DNA of 64,000 nt from Meandrina meandrites. Lineage: Eukaryota; Cnidaria; Anthozoa; Scleractinia; Meandrinidae. The stretch is from the NCBI GenBank assembly GCA_963693305.1, contig OY855906.1, forward strand, positions 19,529,161-19,593,160, read 5' to 3'. Shown piece after piece: positions 44,494 to 57,407 of the stretch; within the stretch, counting starts at the first letter, position 1, and every line of letters starts with the position of its first letter. Both the position numbers and the translations under genes were made by a program. A model generated the notes under the pieces. The model made no database searches. It had not been told where the DNA came from and worked only from the letters and a program-made list of their open reading frames with translations.

Positions 44494-44827
44494 TATGCTA
44501 GTCCGAACGTGACAAAATATCAAGTGGGATAATGTTTTATTTTAAGATATATTTTTATACATCATCCTTTTTATATTCATGTCAAGTTGTCATTTATTTA
44601 TGTCAAAACACATTCTCCTTTGTCAGTGTGTTTTTTGCTATATCAAATGATTTTTTTCATTGCAACAAATAATCACTGTTTCATACATAACGTGATTGAT
44701 CTTGATGTCAAGTTGTCGCACATTTTACACATCAAGAACGTTTCTTACATGACGTAAGTAATTTTTTCATGTCAAGTTGTCGCACATTTTTATATATCAA
44801 GAAAGGAGAGATCATCTTTTGATCAGC
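44494..44827 (+). repeat. left TIR of IS3EU-like element
   Basis: 334 bp. It holds three direct copies of a word starting atgtcaagttgtc, two of which extend to gcacatttt plus atcaagaa. These are good candidates for transposase-binding sites. The HECT gene ATG lies 92 bp beyond the inner edge, so the TIR probably contains promoter elements. Confidence 0.9.
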
Positions 44828-44918
44828 TCTTGTCATCACACGAGATCGAGGCTAGGCGCGCTTTCCCGCCAAAACCCACGAAGCCTTCGGTCTCTTCGGT
44901 TTTCGCAAGGTCCACAAA

Positions 44919-47900
44919 ATGGAGGGCGAAAGTCGTGGCTTCAATTTGGAGACACTTGTAAGGAGAATAGTGTCATCGGTGTCATCTGTACAACACAATG
45001 ACAACGTTTCCTTGAGTCCGGCTGCAAACGTCGAGGAAGAGATCAACCAGCGATTTCAGATCCCACGAGGTCCACGAAGTGTTTCACAGCCACAAAGCTC
45101 CACCAGCACTGCCGGCACAGCCCTAGCCGCGCATTTCAACCCAAGCAGCAATTATGGCTTTACAAGTTCTAGAACAAGGCGATGCAGGCAGCAACGCAAC
45201 CTGCCATATCAGTCAAGGCAAAGAACGTCTTCACGTCGTTCCTGGGAAAAGCGATCGTCAACGGGAGTGACGTTGAAAGAAGTCATCCTTTTGCCGCGGC
45301 CGTCACATTCCAAAATTCCAAAATTCAACTCAAAGTTAAAACTGCAGGAGTGTGAACTGATATCCGATGGTTGTGGCATCGATAGGGCATGGAGCGATGC
45401 AGAAGTGAGAGAATTCCTTTCGACATTGTTTAAGGATAAACTAATAGACAGGGAAGGCGTTCCAGTAAGGTCAGTGGATTTTTCACGGTTTTGTTTGCAA
45501 GTTTTAAACGCTTTTCCCTTTTAGAAGAAGTGCAGGATTCATTGTACACTGTAACTTATACAAAACTTTTCGTCGAGAATAATCGTTTACTGTCTGAATT
45601 AGAAGTGATCCAGTGTTCACGTACGAATAGCAATATTTTTGTACTCGTGTGTCAATTTGTTGGCGATTTGTTCGATGTGTTCTTTTGCAGAAAGTACCGT
45701 TCATTTCAAAATGTTACAAAATTTTGTCTTTGTCTTTTGGTTGCCTTTTTGCGGTCTTTATGGATTGTGCAAACTCATGTTTCTTGTAAAATAGTCCTTA
45801 TTGACTTAAAATATTACCTTGCGTTGGAAACAACTATTGCCATAAGGGCCATTCCATTTGATATCTTATCACCCCGGCCCCCTGTTGAAGAGTTTTTCTG
45901 AAGGGGTTTTGGAAGTCCAGTGCTCGAAATTAGAAAAAAATGGCTAAAATTTCTGTTCTGATAGGCTATGAAAGTATAAATTATTTTACATTCACAGCAG
46001 TGTGAAACAGTGTATCCTATTAAACAAAACTGCAGAATTCCTTCCAGTAAATAAACACAACGCTTTAATTTTAATACTTTTACATGTAATGTTAATGAAA
46101 AAACTTTTTTTTTTTTTTGAAGGGGTGTAGTAATTTTCTTAATCTCAACACCCGCAAAAACGCAACTAAAAACAGCTAAATATAAACTCTTTCCAGACAA
46201 GATGCGTCTCGGATAACAATGGCGTGTCAAATCTGTTCGCTTAAAAAAGTCAAAAAGGGGTGCCTTTTACGAAAGGGGTGCCTTTTCTGTGAAAATGGTA
46301 TATAAAAGGGTAAGGGATTGGACCTCGGGGAGGAGCCTCCCTGTGCAAAAATCTTTTGGGTAGGAAAAATTAGGGTTTACTCATGGAAACTATTGTTTGT
46401 AAACTTGTAGCTTTGACTTTATGAAAGTTATTGGGAATAAAGTTACAGCAGTGAATTTGTCCTCTGGCCAAGCAATGACTGGCAAAGTTCTCCTTGGTAT
46501 TGCAAAGCAAGGTCCTGTTTACATCAGAGCAAAGAAGAGTTTACAAGTATGTCTTTTTTGTTGGTTCTGATTTTGCAACGGTTACACTGTATATAATAAT
46601 GATTTATAAATTTTTCTTTGTTTTTGTTACTAAAACAAGCAATAATAATTGTAAAGTTCAAAAGAATGTTCAATGATTAAAAGTCCTTTTTCCAGGTATT
46701 TATTGATCAAGATGATGATAGTGACTCTGAAACCGATGTTCCTTCCAGTGCAAACCTGGAACTTACTGAAAACAGTACTGAGCAAAATCAACAGCTGAGT
46801 ACAAGTGAAGAGACCAACAGAAGTATTCAATCCTGGTGCTTTGCTACCACATCTTCAGATTCCCAGCCAGTACCGCCTGTTCAACCACAGACCATGAGAT
46901 CCCGGTGTTCGTCAGTGTCAACAGCTACCACATCTTCTAATTCCCAGTCAGCACTGCCTGTTCAACCACAGACCATGAGATTCCAGTGTTCAGCAGTGTC
47001 AACAGCTACCACATCTTCTAATTCCCAGCCAGCACTGCCTGTTCAATCACAGACCATGCGATCCTGGCATTCTGAAGTGTCTACAAATTCTCAGCCAGCA
47101 CCACCTGAACATCATTCACAGACTGTTCAGGCCAGTACTAACCATACAGGTAACGAGACTGATCATAGTTTTTAAAGCTTGTCTCAATATCGGGTTACTG
47201 TCACAAAGACAGCAAGGCGTGGGATGCATTCCATTCCTTACTTGTCTAGCACCTCTGTTAGCCTTAATGGCACGCCAGTTAGCCTAAGTAGCACTCTGGT
47301 TAACCTAGCTTAGGTAGCTTGCAGGTTAGCCTTTTTATTTGGAGTTGGGATTTCTGCCCCACATGCCTTGCACATTTGTTTTCAGGGTTTTAGGGTTTTT
47401 ATGTATTCCGTATACAGGAGGGTTTTCAATATTGGGTGTGCATTTATTTTTATGCTAAATTGGGCTATTTATGGGTGCAAAGTATACTGTGTTTTTCTAA
47501 AAAAAAGGTGTTGGAAAATTTTGGGTATACTGGCTATGTTTTTTAGGTAACACTTTCCCCCCCTGGCCGACCCTGCAATACCAACAAAATGTTAGAACTT
47601 CTAACTTCTTTTTTCATATGGCTCAAGTTAGCTGATCATATGAGGATGCACTGGTACACACATTATTTTATTACACATATGTTTCCTTCAATGTCATTTC
47701 TTTATTTTTATGCATAGTATTTGTGCTGAGAAAATAGAGGCTGTAGACAGTCCAAAATACTGGTATACCAATAAATTTTATACATTGAAAGTCTAAACAA
47801 GCACTGTCAATAAATATTATTAATAAACTGTCAATTATAAAAGAAATTATTATTATTTGTTTAATTTCCTGTTTAATTTTCTTTTTAGAGTTACTGTCAA

Positions 47901-50900
47901 CATTGAGGGATATCTTCCCATCCAAAGGTGTTGCCGAAATTAACCGTGCAATTATAAATTCACATGGAACCCTAGAAGTTGCCATTGAGGCATTACTTGA
48001 GCAAGATTTACTTGGAGAAGGTATGTAATCTGAAATAATGTACTCAGTTGCTAATTCCTGAGAAACTCTGCAATGATTATAGTTCCTAAGCTGCATGTTC
48101 AGGTGGATAAGGTACATCTGAAAATTTTTAAAAAGTGCAGAAATTTACCTCTCTGCAGTTTTTCTGAACAGTTTCAGAAGGTCAGCAGATATTTTCAATA
48201 GTCTTGGTTTGGTGTCTTAGTTATTCTTACATATGCTTACAGGCATTCTGCTGTTTCTTGCATTGAAACTAATCAATTCCTAAAATGAATTATAAACTTT
48301 CAGATTTTATGAATTAATTTCCCTGATCTTGCACAATTTTCTGAAAGCACAAAAATATATCTGTTATTGCTGCACTTTGTGTGGCTCAGTTCAGTTTCCT
48401 GTCAAATCATATTAAATTATTTTGTTTCACAAATGTGTGGTGACCCTCTTCAGATGTTGAGCACAAGGGCCACTGAGTTAAAACCTTAGATTCCTCAGTT
48501 TTATCTCAGTTAAGTTCTGATACCCAGTTTTTTTCCAAAATTTCTACTTGGTAATGTTTTGACAGTACTGTGAGTTTTCTCATGGCACCTCATGAAGGGC
48601 TTTGTTGTTAAACATTCAAGTTCAATTGGATTTGTGTATGATTTGGCACCTTCTTCAGGTTTGCTCAATCAGCCATGTGGTTTTACCTAATGTACTAGTA
48701 ACTTAATTAATATATATCAGTTGGCTTGCAATGCAGTAAAACTAAGAGTATCACTGTTTTTATGCAATAACATTATCAAATGTGCAGGTGCAAATGGGTT
48801 TGATGAAGAGCAGCTCTCCCTTGCAAGTGCAAAAGCTCCGTCGTTGGCCCTGACACAATATAGGGAGCAGATGGTCATAGGGGGTTTGCGGCACCACATC
48901 AGCATCAAGCGCAATTCTGACACCTTGTTCCGTGATATTGTGGCAATCTACAAAAGGGGTGGTCAAGAACTGAGGAGGAGGCCAGAGGTCACATTTGAGG
49001 GAGAGGAAGGGGTCGATGCAGGGGGGCCCACCCTCGAGTTTTTATGGTTGGCTTTAAGTCAAATGAAGAATGGAGATGGCCACCAAATAAGTCTGTTTGA
49101 AGGAGCCAGTTATGGTCATCTACTACCAATTCACCGCAGTTCCTATCTTGACAGTGGATTGTACTATGTGTTTGGGAAGGTGGTGGCTCATTCAATTCTC
49201 CATGGGGGCACAGGTTTTCCAGGTCTGTCACCTGCTATGGCAAGATTCATTACTGATGGTGAACCGGATTTAGCATCAGCCTTTGTGTCAGTAGAAGATA
49301 TCCCAGATCTAGAGTATAAGGACATCATTGAACAGGTTCTTGATATTTAATTGTTTTTGCATGTTGCTGAGTGTTAATTTTCTTTATATTTTGTACATGC
49401 CATGTACCTGTAACTGATGTTACATCCATAGTATTCCACTGTTCATCCACTGTATACTTTATGATCATACTCAATAGGGATTTCCGATTTAGCGGAAAAT
49501 CGGGCCGATTTTCCGCTCAACAATGAAAAGCCATTCTTTGAAAAATTGGTTTAATGTCTTGTTTACCAATATATGGACGAAGAGAGTACACTTGTGTTGG
49601 GCCTTTACTGAGCAGTTTAATATATTGTACTGGGACACAATACAACTGCTTGGGGAGGGAGGGTAGGGTGCGTGATTCGACCGTAACGAACGGCGAGCGA
49701 GCGAAGATAATGAAAGTACAAACTGGAAACCTGATCCTAGCGTACCGTACCACTCCCCATTAAACTCAATTAATATTTAATTCCACTAATATAGTTATTG
49801 TTCTATAAAATAATAGAAGACGTAGAACAACAATAACTTCCACTTCGGTTGATTTTCTGCTAAATCGGAAAGCCCTAATGTAAATTAAGTTCAATTCCAA
49901 TTTACAGTAATTTTAGATGTTTTTTATTTGAATGTTAGTAAAGTTTCATCACATGTACCTTTGGGATGGAATTACGTATAAATTAAATTAATCACTTAAA
50001 TCTAATTCAGCTGGGTTCATTTAGCCACTGATATCAAAAGCTTGTCTAATACCTTTTGATTAATCATGAAACTACACAAGTTATTTTCCTCCTTCCTTGT
50101 ATTGTTGGTATCTCTTCTTGTGCTATTACAACTGTACTATCCATCCAATTTTATGGATAACAGTTGTGTTTTAAAGTAGATAATGAGGGTAAATAAAATA
50201 ACATCTATTAATTATATTGTATCATTTGCTTGTAATATTGGCAGATGCTAGAGGCCAAAACAACAGAAGAAATACAACAATTGTACAGTGGCAACCCACT
50301 TGTTCCAGTTCTCCTGGATAATGCAGGATTTACTGGAGTTATCCTCTCTCTGGAAAACAAAGACTTAGCAGTTCATCAGATCATGGTACACGAGGTACTA
50401 CTGAAAAGAAAACTAGAGGTAGAAGACATCAGACGAGGCTTGGAATCACTGTCACTGAGTACCTTCCTGTCATCATTCCCATCACTATATAAACAAATTT
50501 TCCCATCTGCTGAAGACTTTATCATCAAAGCAGAGATGATTACATCACAGATAATCCCAATGGAAGGAGAGAGTTTAAACTGCAGGAAGAGGAGAAATGC
50601 ATTTGACTGGCTTGAAAAGTACATTCATGAACTTGGTGAAAGAGGCAAAATGACAGGTAATTACAACTACCATGGTTTTTCAGATGTTGCCACACAACTC
50701 TTAATTTCCCTGTTAAAAAAACTTAATTGTAAGGTTTGGAATGCTCTCACTTTCCTTGTTAAAAAAAACTTTATTGTTAGGTTTTAATAGGTTAGTTTTT
50801 GTAAACAAATTTTAAGCTTTTTACTATATGTTATATATGGTTCGCCTTAGTTATATAGATATAGGTATTTATTAATGTGTTTTATTTTTTTTATACAAAA

Positions 50901-51391
50901 GCACTATGGAGAAATGGACCCCCTGTTTAAATGTTATTATTATTATTTTTTATATTTTTTTATTAAAGTTTACATTTGTATACATTGTACTTCTATCCCC
51001 AGTGACTGAGAACAGACAAGTACCCTCCATTCATATCAGCAACAACCAGATGGGTCATGAACTTGTGGTATTATCTGACAATGATGACTCTGATGAAACA
51101 ACAGCAGCCGCCACCAGTGCAGAGCCTTATTCCATTAAAGGGGCCAACCAGTCATTTTATGATGACCTACCTGGTTTGGCAGATTTTTGCCAATTCATAA
51201 GTGGTGCACCAAGACCTCCACGTCAAATGATAAGAGTAAGGTTCAGTACAGATGATTCTCAGAAATTGCCAGTTGCAGAAACATGTTTTGTGTGGCTGGT
51301 TCTTCCAGTTGCAAACACGTCTTATTTAGAATTTCGACAAAACATGGACATTGCTCTCAAGTTTGAGGCAACTGGCTTCTACATTATGTAG
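44919..51391 (+). CDS. transposon-borne CUE-HECT E3 ubiquitin ligase-like protein
   Basis: Seven exons: 44919-45469, 46411-46546, 46696-47149, 47889-48020, 48788-49335, 50245-50656 and 51003-51391 (2,622 nt, 873 aa). All have GT/AG sites and consistent phase. Residues ~1-180 are Ser/Arg-rich. Exon 2 resembles the short conserved region before the HECT unit in G2E3-like proteins. Exon 3 is acidic, then Ser/Thr/Gln-rich with a ~29-residue repeat. Residues ~381-420 fit a ubiquitin-binding CUE domain (LLSTLRDIFPSKGVAEIN…). A HECT N-lobe (about 445-740) and C-lobe (about 780-873) follow, with catalytic Cys839 in LPVAETCFVWLVLP. HECT enzymes accept ubiquitin on this Cys and pass it to substrates. 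The role in transposition is unknown. Start chosen for acaaaATGG context just inside the TIR. Confidence 0.85.
47249..47331 (+). repeat. degenerate copies of the 21-bp minisatellite
   Basis: Four units, two of exactly 21 bp (gcacctctgttagccttaatg, gcacgccagttagcctaagta), match the consensus of the arrays at 1101-1392 and 8972-12478 at most positions. They lie in the third intron of the HECT gene. Confidence 0.6.
49477..49875. mobile_element. TA-flanked MITE in HECT intron 5
   Basis: TIRs GGGATTTCCGATTTAGCGGA and GGGCTTTCCGATTTAGCAGA (reversed) are flanked by TA at 49475-49476 and 49876-49877. About 190 bp of its interior (49595-49785) recur in altered form at 51972-52172. Non-coding; Tc1/mariner-type by its TA flanks. 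Confidence 0.75.
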
Positions 51392-54250
51392 GTCAACTTG
51401 ATTTAATTGTCTGAATGTTCAATGTCTGAAAACTTGAGACATCAGACCTTATATATTGTAATATCACTCATTTTGGAATTTTTGTTAATGGCACTACAGG
51501 ATCTCAAACTCAAGTAAATGTTCTTCAATGTGTAGTGTTATTATTTTTTTTTCATTAATTAAGCCTCCAGTTCGTGAGCATGGTCAAGACACCTCTCACA
51601 ACATCAAATCCTTAGTGTTTTCTGTGTTTTTTTTTTTTATTTCTTTTATTTTTTTGTGTGTGTGGAAAAATGACCACAAAGTTTGGGCAGAAAAAAAGCC
51701 TACAGGACAACATCTTATATTGGGCATTAAATTTCTTTTTAGGTTTCTTCTTTTTAAAACAGAACACCAAAGGATTTGTTGGGAGGGATAATTAAAGGGA
51801 AAAAGGTGTGCCTCTAAATACGCAACCCTGGCATTCATGCTTCTCTTGAGTGTGTGGTTGATGGTTGTCACCATCAACAACATTTCCTCAAACTGTTTGG
51901 TTAAACAGCAACCATGACAACCTGTGCATGTAATTACTTATTAATGTCTCACTGCACTATTATGAATCAAAACGGGATACATGATGGGCCAATACTGAGC
52001 AATTTAATAATATTGTATGGGACATGAAATAATACAACTGCTTGGGAAGGTAGGGTTGGGTATAAGCAAATCAACCCTTACATACAGTAAGCTAAAACGA
52101 TGGAATACAATGTGTGTAACAGGATCCTGATGTACCGTTCCACTCCCAATTAAACTCAATAATTGGCAATGAAGTAAGTGTAAATTAATTGGTGCTTCTT
52201 ATTATGATCAGTGGAAATTTTTCTGGAAATTTAACTGAGTGCACTTAAAATTCTATGTCCATACCACACTTTTGACTTAAAGTAAGTGTAAGCTTTTTTC
52301 TTCATTGCCATCGAAAATGTACCCAGTTATGGGAGAATTGAGCATCCTCATAGAACCAACTTGATATTGCAGTTTTGTCAATGATCTTATGGCAGGAGCA
52401 AAGCAGATAACATGTGGTAAAAAAAGCAAAAGGGTTAGGAACAAACACAAGCAGATTGTATTCTTACTTCTAAGATTATTGCAGCTGATGAAAAGGAAAT
52501 GATGCTACTATTTAAATTGTTGTGTTGCAGAGAGAAATGACAACTTCTAGTGTTAGTAAAAGTGGACTGTACATGTGCATGTACAAATGGAAAGTCTTAG
52601 TTTACTTCAAGAGGAGTTAGCACCTCTTAAGCACCTGTGATGGACATGACATCAGTCCAACCAAGATTTTACTGTTAAAGTTGTTGTTTTTTTATTGGTA
52701 CACAGTAAGAACCAGCCTATGTTACTATGTTAGTTCTCAAGTGGGGACTGGATACTTCATACCAACAAAAGTACTCTCCCCCCCCCCCCCCCCCCCCGAG
52801 CTTTAGCTGATGTTTACACAGATAATGACATAGAACATTAACACGTACCAATCCCTTTCCAGTTCACTTTGTTGTGTTTATGTTTATAACATGCATTAAA
52901 CCTGGTTAAAAGTGTCCAAAAAGCCCCATCATGTTTTTGCTTGATACAATCCATCCTTAAAACAGCATTATATTTGAATGTTCAGCAGAACTTAATAGTC
53001 AACAAGACCTTAGTAAAACCATGCAAAAAGATACCTAAGGTGGATTCAAGTTAAATTCAACTTTGAAACAGGCTCTGCTAGCTTGTGCTTTCACTAAATA
53101 TATTTGATGGCATCACAGAAAATTTGTGTCTGGGTTTCAAACGATACCAATATCTTTCAGACAGAGTCAAGAAAGACATTTGGGGCTTAAAGCACTTTTA
53201 CCCGGCAACTTGTCTCTTGAAATTAACCTTGTAACTTTTATGGGAATAAAATTACTTAGAACATAGCCATTCTTTTCTTGTGACACATCAACTAGAAGTT
53301 TTGATTAGGATTGCCTTGTTGAAAGAAATTTTATCTGTGTTAATAAGTTGTTTATAGTTATTGTTAGAGTAATCAACCTGATAAATTGTTTTCTAGCTGA
53401 TATTGATTTAGAATTTACTTGCAAGTCAATGAAAAACAAATAATTTATTTAAGAAACTATTAAACTTGAATATTTCTGTTTGATATGCCTCATTGTGTTG
53501 TTGTATTGACAACAGTGAGTCAGTGGCAAACATGCTCAAAACCAATTTTGTGAAAAATCCAAGGGTTTTCCAGTCTTCACCTTGCTAAATTCTCAGCTTC
53601 CAATTTCCCTCCATGTACCAAAATGGGAGTCAGGGAAATGGCTAGGAAACAATAGTGGAAAAGGCCTTTTTCAGCCGATGCTGCTTGTATTATTCAGTAC
53701 ATGGACATTTTGAAAATTTCAGAAAATATCAATACCTCTGAAAAATATTGCACTTTTGATACATTTTTGATACTGTCCATGTGACCTGAGCCTGTATCTT
53801 CTAGTCAGCAGCTGAGGCATGTAAGTGTAATACTGAACAAAGAATGATGTTCTTCTCAATATTATTTTAAATTTTTCAACTTCTTTGACTTTATGTCCAC
53901 ATGTTGCTGATGCAACTGTGAAAGAAAAAGACCAATAATCAACATTTATGGCCAACATGTACAGTACCAGTCATTATCAATACCAACAACAAAGGCAGAT
54001 ATCGTATCATTTTGAAAAACTGGTATTGGCCCATCGTTATATTCAGCATCCTTTTCAAGTTTATTTTTGCTGCTGTTCCAATGGAATTTAAGCTCCAAGT
54101 TTCCCAGGGGCATAGAGGTTTGTGTTCTCACAAAAAGCAAATACCGAGGAATTGTCGGGAAGGGAGGATTGTTTATTCTGGAATTGATTGATCTGCATTT
54201 GCCAAATATGTTTATATTAATTCCAACAGACTTGATTAAACAAAAAGAAC
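51392..54250. other. spacer between convergent HECT and transposase genes
   Basis: No coding region recognised. A segment at 51972-52172 resembles the interior of the MITE at 49477. A poly-C tract lies at about 52778-52797. The 3' untranslated regions of both genes must lie here. Confidence 0.5.
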
Positions 54251-57003
54251 CTACTGAAAAATTCTCTCAAAGGTTGTAATTGCTGTAATGTATGACACAA
54301 TTCCATTGTCATCTGATGGGGCACTTGCAATTGCTTGGTGGAGAGCATTGAGATTCTCGCCTGACAGATGAATGGGTGATTCAGGGACAACCACACAGGA
54401 ACCATCATCTAAAGCAGGAACAGGACCCTCTTCCTCAATGCCAAAATCATCCAGTTCCACACTTCCATTGTCTATGACATCTCTCACAGCAACATGGTCT
54501 GAGTTTCTACTTTGTAACATCCCTTGGAGCCACATTTGTCTTGGAGTGTAGTTTGATTCAGTGGTTACTGGGTGATCATTCCAAGCACTGACCAACTCCC
54601 TAAGAGCAGTGTTGATTAGAGGCAAGTAAACCACATGTAGACAATAAAGGTGAGCCTCACTTTCAGGATCAAAAACACCACACTGTTCAAGGTACAAAAA
54701 GATGTTCAAAAACCTGCTGACAACAACCCTGTTTACCTCACGCCACAGTCTTTTGATGCGTTGATTATGAACGGAATTGCCAGTGATAATGCTCCCTCTG
54801 TTTAAACCACGGGCATTAATCATAAATCTACCAACAGCTATATTCTCCAAGCCCCTGTCACTTCTTACCCTTGATGGCAAATGATAGCTTTGTATGGCCT
54901 CCATGAACAGGTGAAGTACAGTGTCTGCTCTGTTATTTGTAGATGCTTGTAAAAATACTACAAGCCTAGAAAATCCATCAATTCCACCATGTATAACAAA
55001 GCGATAAGGCTGAATAAGTTTATGATCACCATCGATATGCCTATACAAGGAGTAAATTTATGTTTACTGTACGAAGATACCATATCACTACTTAAGCTGT
55101 ATACACCTAGATATAATAGGTATAATAGTTACCCTTTGCCTCTGTCTCAAAATGAGTCTACATGCAAAACCATTCAAATGGAAATGAGTTTGATTTGCAT
55201 GAAAATGGACCTGTAGGTGACACTCAGTTTCTAATGAATGGTTTCGCACGTAGACTTGTTTTGAAACAGAGGCAAAGGATAACTCGGAAATGGCCTATTC
55301 AGTGGAACAATACACTGTCCAAAAGTGGTTATCCATACCTTGCTATACATAAGATTGATTGAGCAAGGTTTAGTGAAGCAAGAATAATGGAGCCCATTTT
55401 TTTATATTGTGAGTTTGATTACAATTCAATTATCAAACCAACTTGACATTTGGAGTTCAATTTGGTTTGATTGCCAAAAGTGCGATCAGATAAACCAGGT
55501 AAGCCCTTGCCCTTCTTCAGTGGAATCCATCAAGGTTGAAATGTCTAGGATAAACTTACATGTAACTATTTCAGCACAACATTTACCTTGTTACACTTAC
55601 ATGAAGCTGTACACCACCCCCACCTCTCTACACAAACATGCAGTCACACCAAATGGGCCTCTAAAGTTCCAGACTTTGGTTCCAGACTTTGGAACCAAGG
55701 GTGGGGAACTCCCCAATATGGCCTATACGGGGATGTGCTGCTGGATACGGTATGTCCCCCCCCCCAGCCCTAAACAGGGTATATAATTTCAAGCTCCTCT
55801 GTCCTAATCAGGACCTGAACCCGTCCTAGACAGGGTATAGCTGCTAGACTGTCGTCGAGTATTTAGATTGTTTTCAATTTCACTTCAATAAAAAGCATTA
55901 CTGTATTTACTGGGAACAGTGTTTGCATTTCAATGCATCAAACACTGCATACAGGATGCAAGTGCCAACGAGCTATGAATTTGAACTGCAAAAGCAATAA
56001 ATAATAAATGATTGTCGGTGTTGTCCTTTGTCCTAAAAAGGGTCTTAAATTAGGGGGTGTTGTCCTACCAGGGTAAGTAATTTAAGTTTTTATTATCCTA
56101 AACAGGGTCAGGGTTTCAAACCCCCAGTGGCACCCCTAACTGTAGGTCAAGTACCCCCCCCCCCCCTCCCCCGGGCTTTAGAAGAATTACTGTACAACTC
56201 ACTCACCCCCTAACAAGTTAACACACAAAGCATTGAAACCCTACTTACCACAACGAATTAGGGCATGGGACATTGTACGTTCGACGAATTATTTGCCTTG
56301 TTTGTCTCAGGGCAGACATCACTGGATCTAATCTCTGTAAAGCTGAAATAATTCGATGCCTTTGTACTCTTAACCCCCTGGATTGTATAGCGCCGCGAAT
56401 TAAACCAATTCCTGACTGGGGCGCCATTGTGAGAATTTCTCTGATTAAGTTATCCAAGGTGACATCGGCAATCTGAGAAAAGTTACCGTCCCGGCCAACA
56501 GGCATACCAAACGACTGGCGACGACGAGAGAGAGTCCTTGCAGAAACGCCTAGTATCCTTGCAATATCGGTCCATCTGAATCCTACGTCCTCTCTGAGTG
56601 CGCGTATCTGTTCCTCAGTGATCCCAAAAGGTGGCCGCCCTACACGTCCAGATTGTGTCGGGAACGAAAGACTAGCATCTGCACCTGCTGTTAAAACTTC
56701 ATCGTCGCCAATCTCGCTATTATCACAGTAGAGATCTTCCAGCCTTTCTAAAATTTGCCTTATGGCTGCCATGAGCTGTTCTAAATCGTATGCGAGATCC
56801 TGCTGATCAGGACGATTTTCAGTTATCCTCTGATACATAACACGTAATGTTGCTTCATATTGTTCCATTCTCCGCGCTAACAATTCGGCTTCATCACCAT
56901 CACCACCCATCTCCAGGCAAATAGTGCACTGGTTAAACACTGACAAAACACTTGTAAAAAACTCTTCAACATTGGGGATAAAGAACCGATTACTGGCCGC
57001 CAT
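54251..57003 (-). CDS. IS3EU-like integrase-type transposase (DD39E)
   Basis: Two exons on the minus strand: 57003-56249 and 55040-54251 (1,545 nt, 514 aa). They are joined within a Trp codon across a GT/AG intron. Residues ~60-100 form a heptad-like acidic helix. Residues ~125-165 are a helix-turn-helix (GITEEQIRALRED…WTDIARILGVSARTLSRRR). The rve-type core has Asp255 (HIDGDHK), Asp313 (VRSDRGLEN) and Glu353 (IKRLWREV), giving a D-58-D-39-E layout. A Gly/Pro-rich acidic tail follows. It would cut the TIR ends and join them to target DNA. The ATG context is caaaATGG, 70 bp inside the right TIR. Confidence 0.9.
55041..56248 (-). other. intron of the transposase gene
   Basis: Minus-strand donor gtaagtag (56248-56241) and acceptor ccttgtatag (55050-55041). 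Within it, from 55750 to 56130, the word cctaaacagggta and variants recur about six times, a degenerate short repeat. Poly-C tracts lie near 55760 and 56153-56172. Confidence 0.8.
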
Positions 57004-57073
57004 TTTGTTTGTGCTTCACTGGTCATACCCAGGCTCCTGCCTGACCGCTACCCAGGCTCCTGCCGCGATATTT

Positions 57074-57407
57074 GCTGATCAAAAGATGATCTCTCCTTTC
57101 TTGATATATAAAAATGTGCGACAACTTGACATGAAAAAATTACTTACGTCATGTAAGAAACGTTCTTGATGTGTAAAATGTGCGACAACTTGACATCAAG
57201 ATCAATCACGTTATGTATGAAACAGTGATTATTTGTTGCAATGAAAAAAATCATTTGATATAGCAAAAAACACACTGACAAAGGAGAATGTGTTTTGACA
57301 TAAATAAATGACAACTTGACATGAATATAAAAAGGATGATGTATAAAAATATATCTTAAAATAAAACATTATCCCACTTGATATTTTGTCATGTTCGGAC
57401 TAGCATA
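57074..57407 (-). repeat. right TIR of IS3EU-like element
   Basis: Reverse complement of the left arm over 334 bp with one difference seen (near base 16 of the TIR). It contains the same three internal direct repeats. Confidence 0.9.

Larger units (their letters stand above)
44494..57407. mobile_element. IS3EU-like DNA transposon, 12.9 kb, apparently intact
   Basis: 334-bp TIRs (44494-44827 and 57074-57407) begin TATGCTAGTCCGAAC; I found a single mismatch. The 6-bp duplication GAAACA lies at 44488-44493 and 57408-57413. Two convergent genes fill it: a CUE-HECT protein (plus) and a DDE integrase-like transposase (minus), both open across canonical introns. A 6-bp duplication with an IS3/retroviral-integrase-like transposase matches my knowledge of eukaryotic IS3EU elements. 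The class name is inference; the structure is read directly. Confidence 0.85.

Noticed and set aside
45491..45901. 136-codon frame after HECT exon 1
   Set aside because: Falls in intron 1 of the HECT gene model and shows no domain.
44919..51391. Host HECT E3 ligase gene
   Set aside because: Position inside exact TIRs and a 6-bp duplication, convergent with the transposase, makes it part of the transposon rather than a host gene in place.
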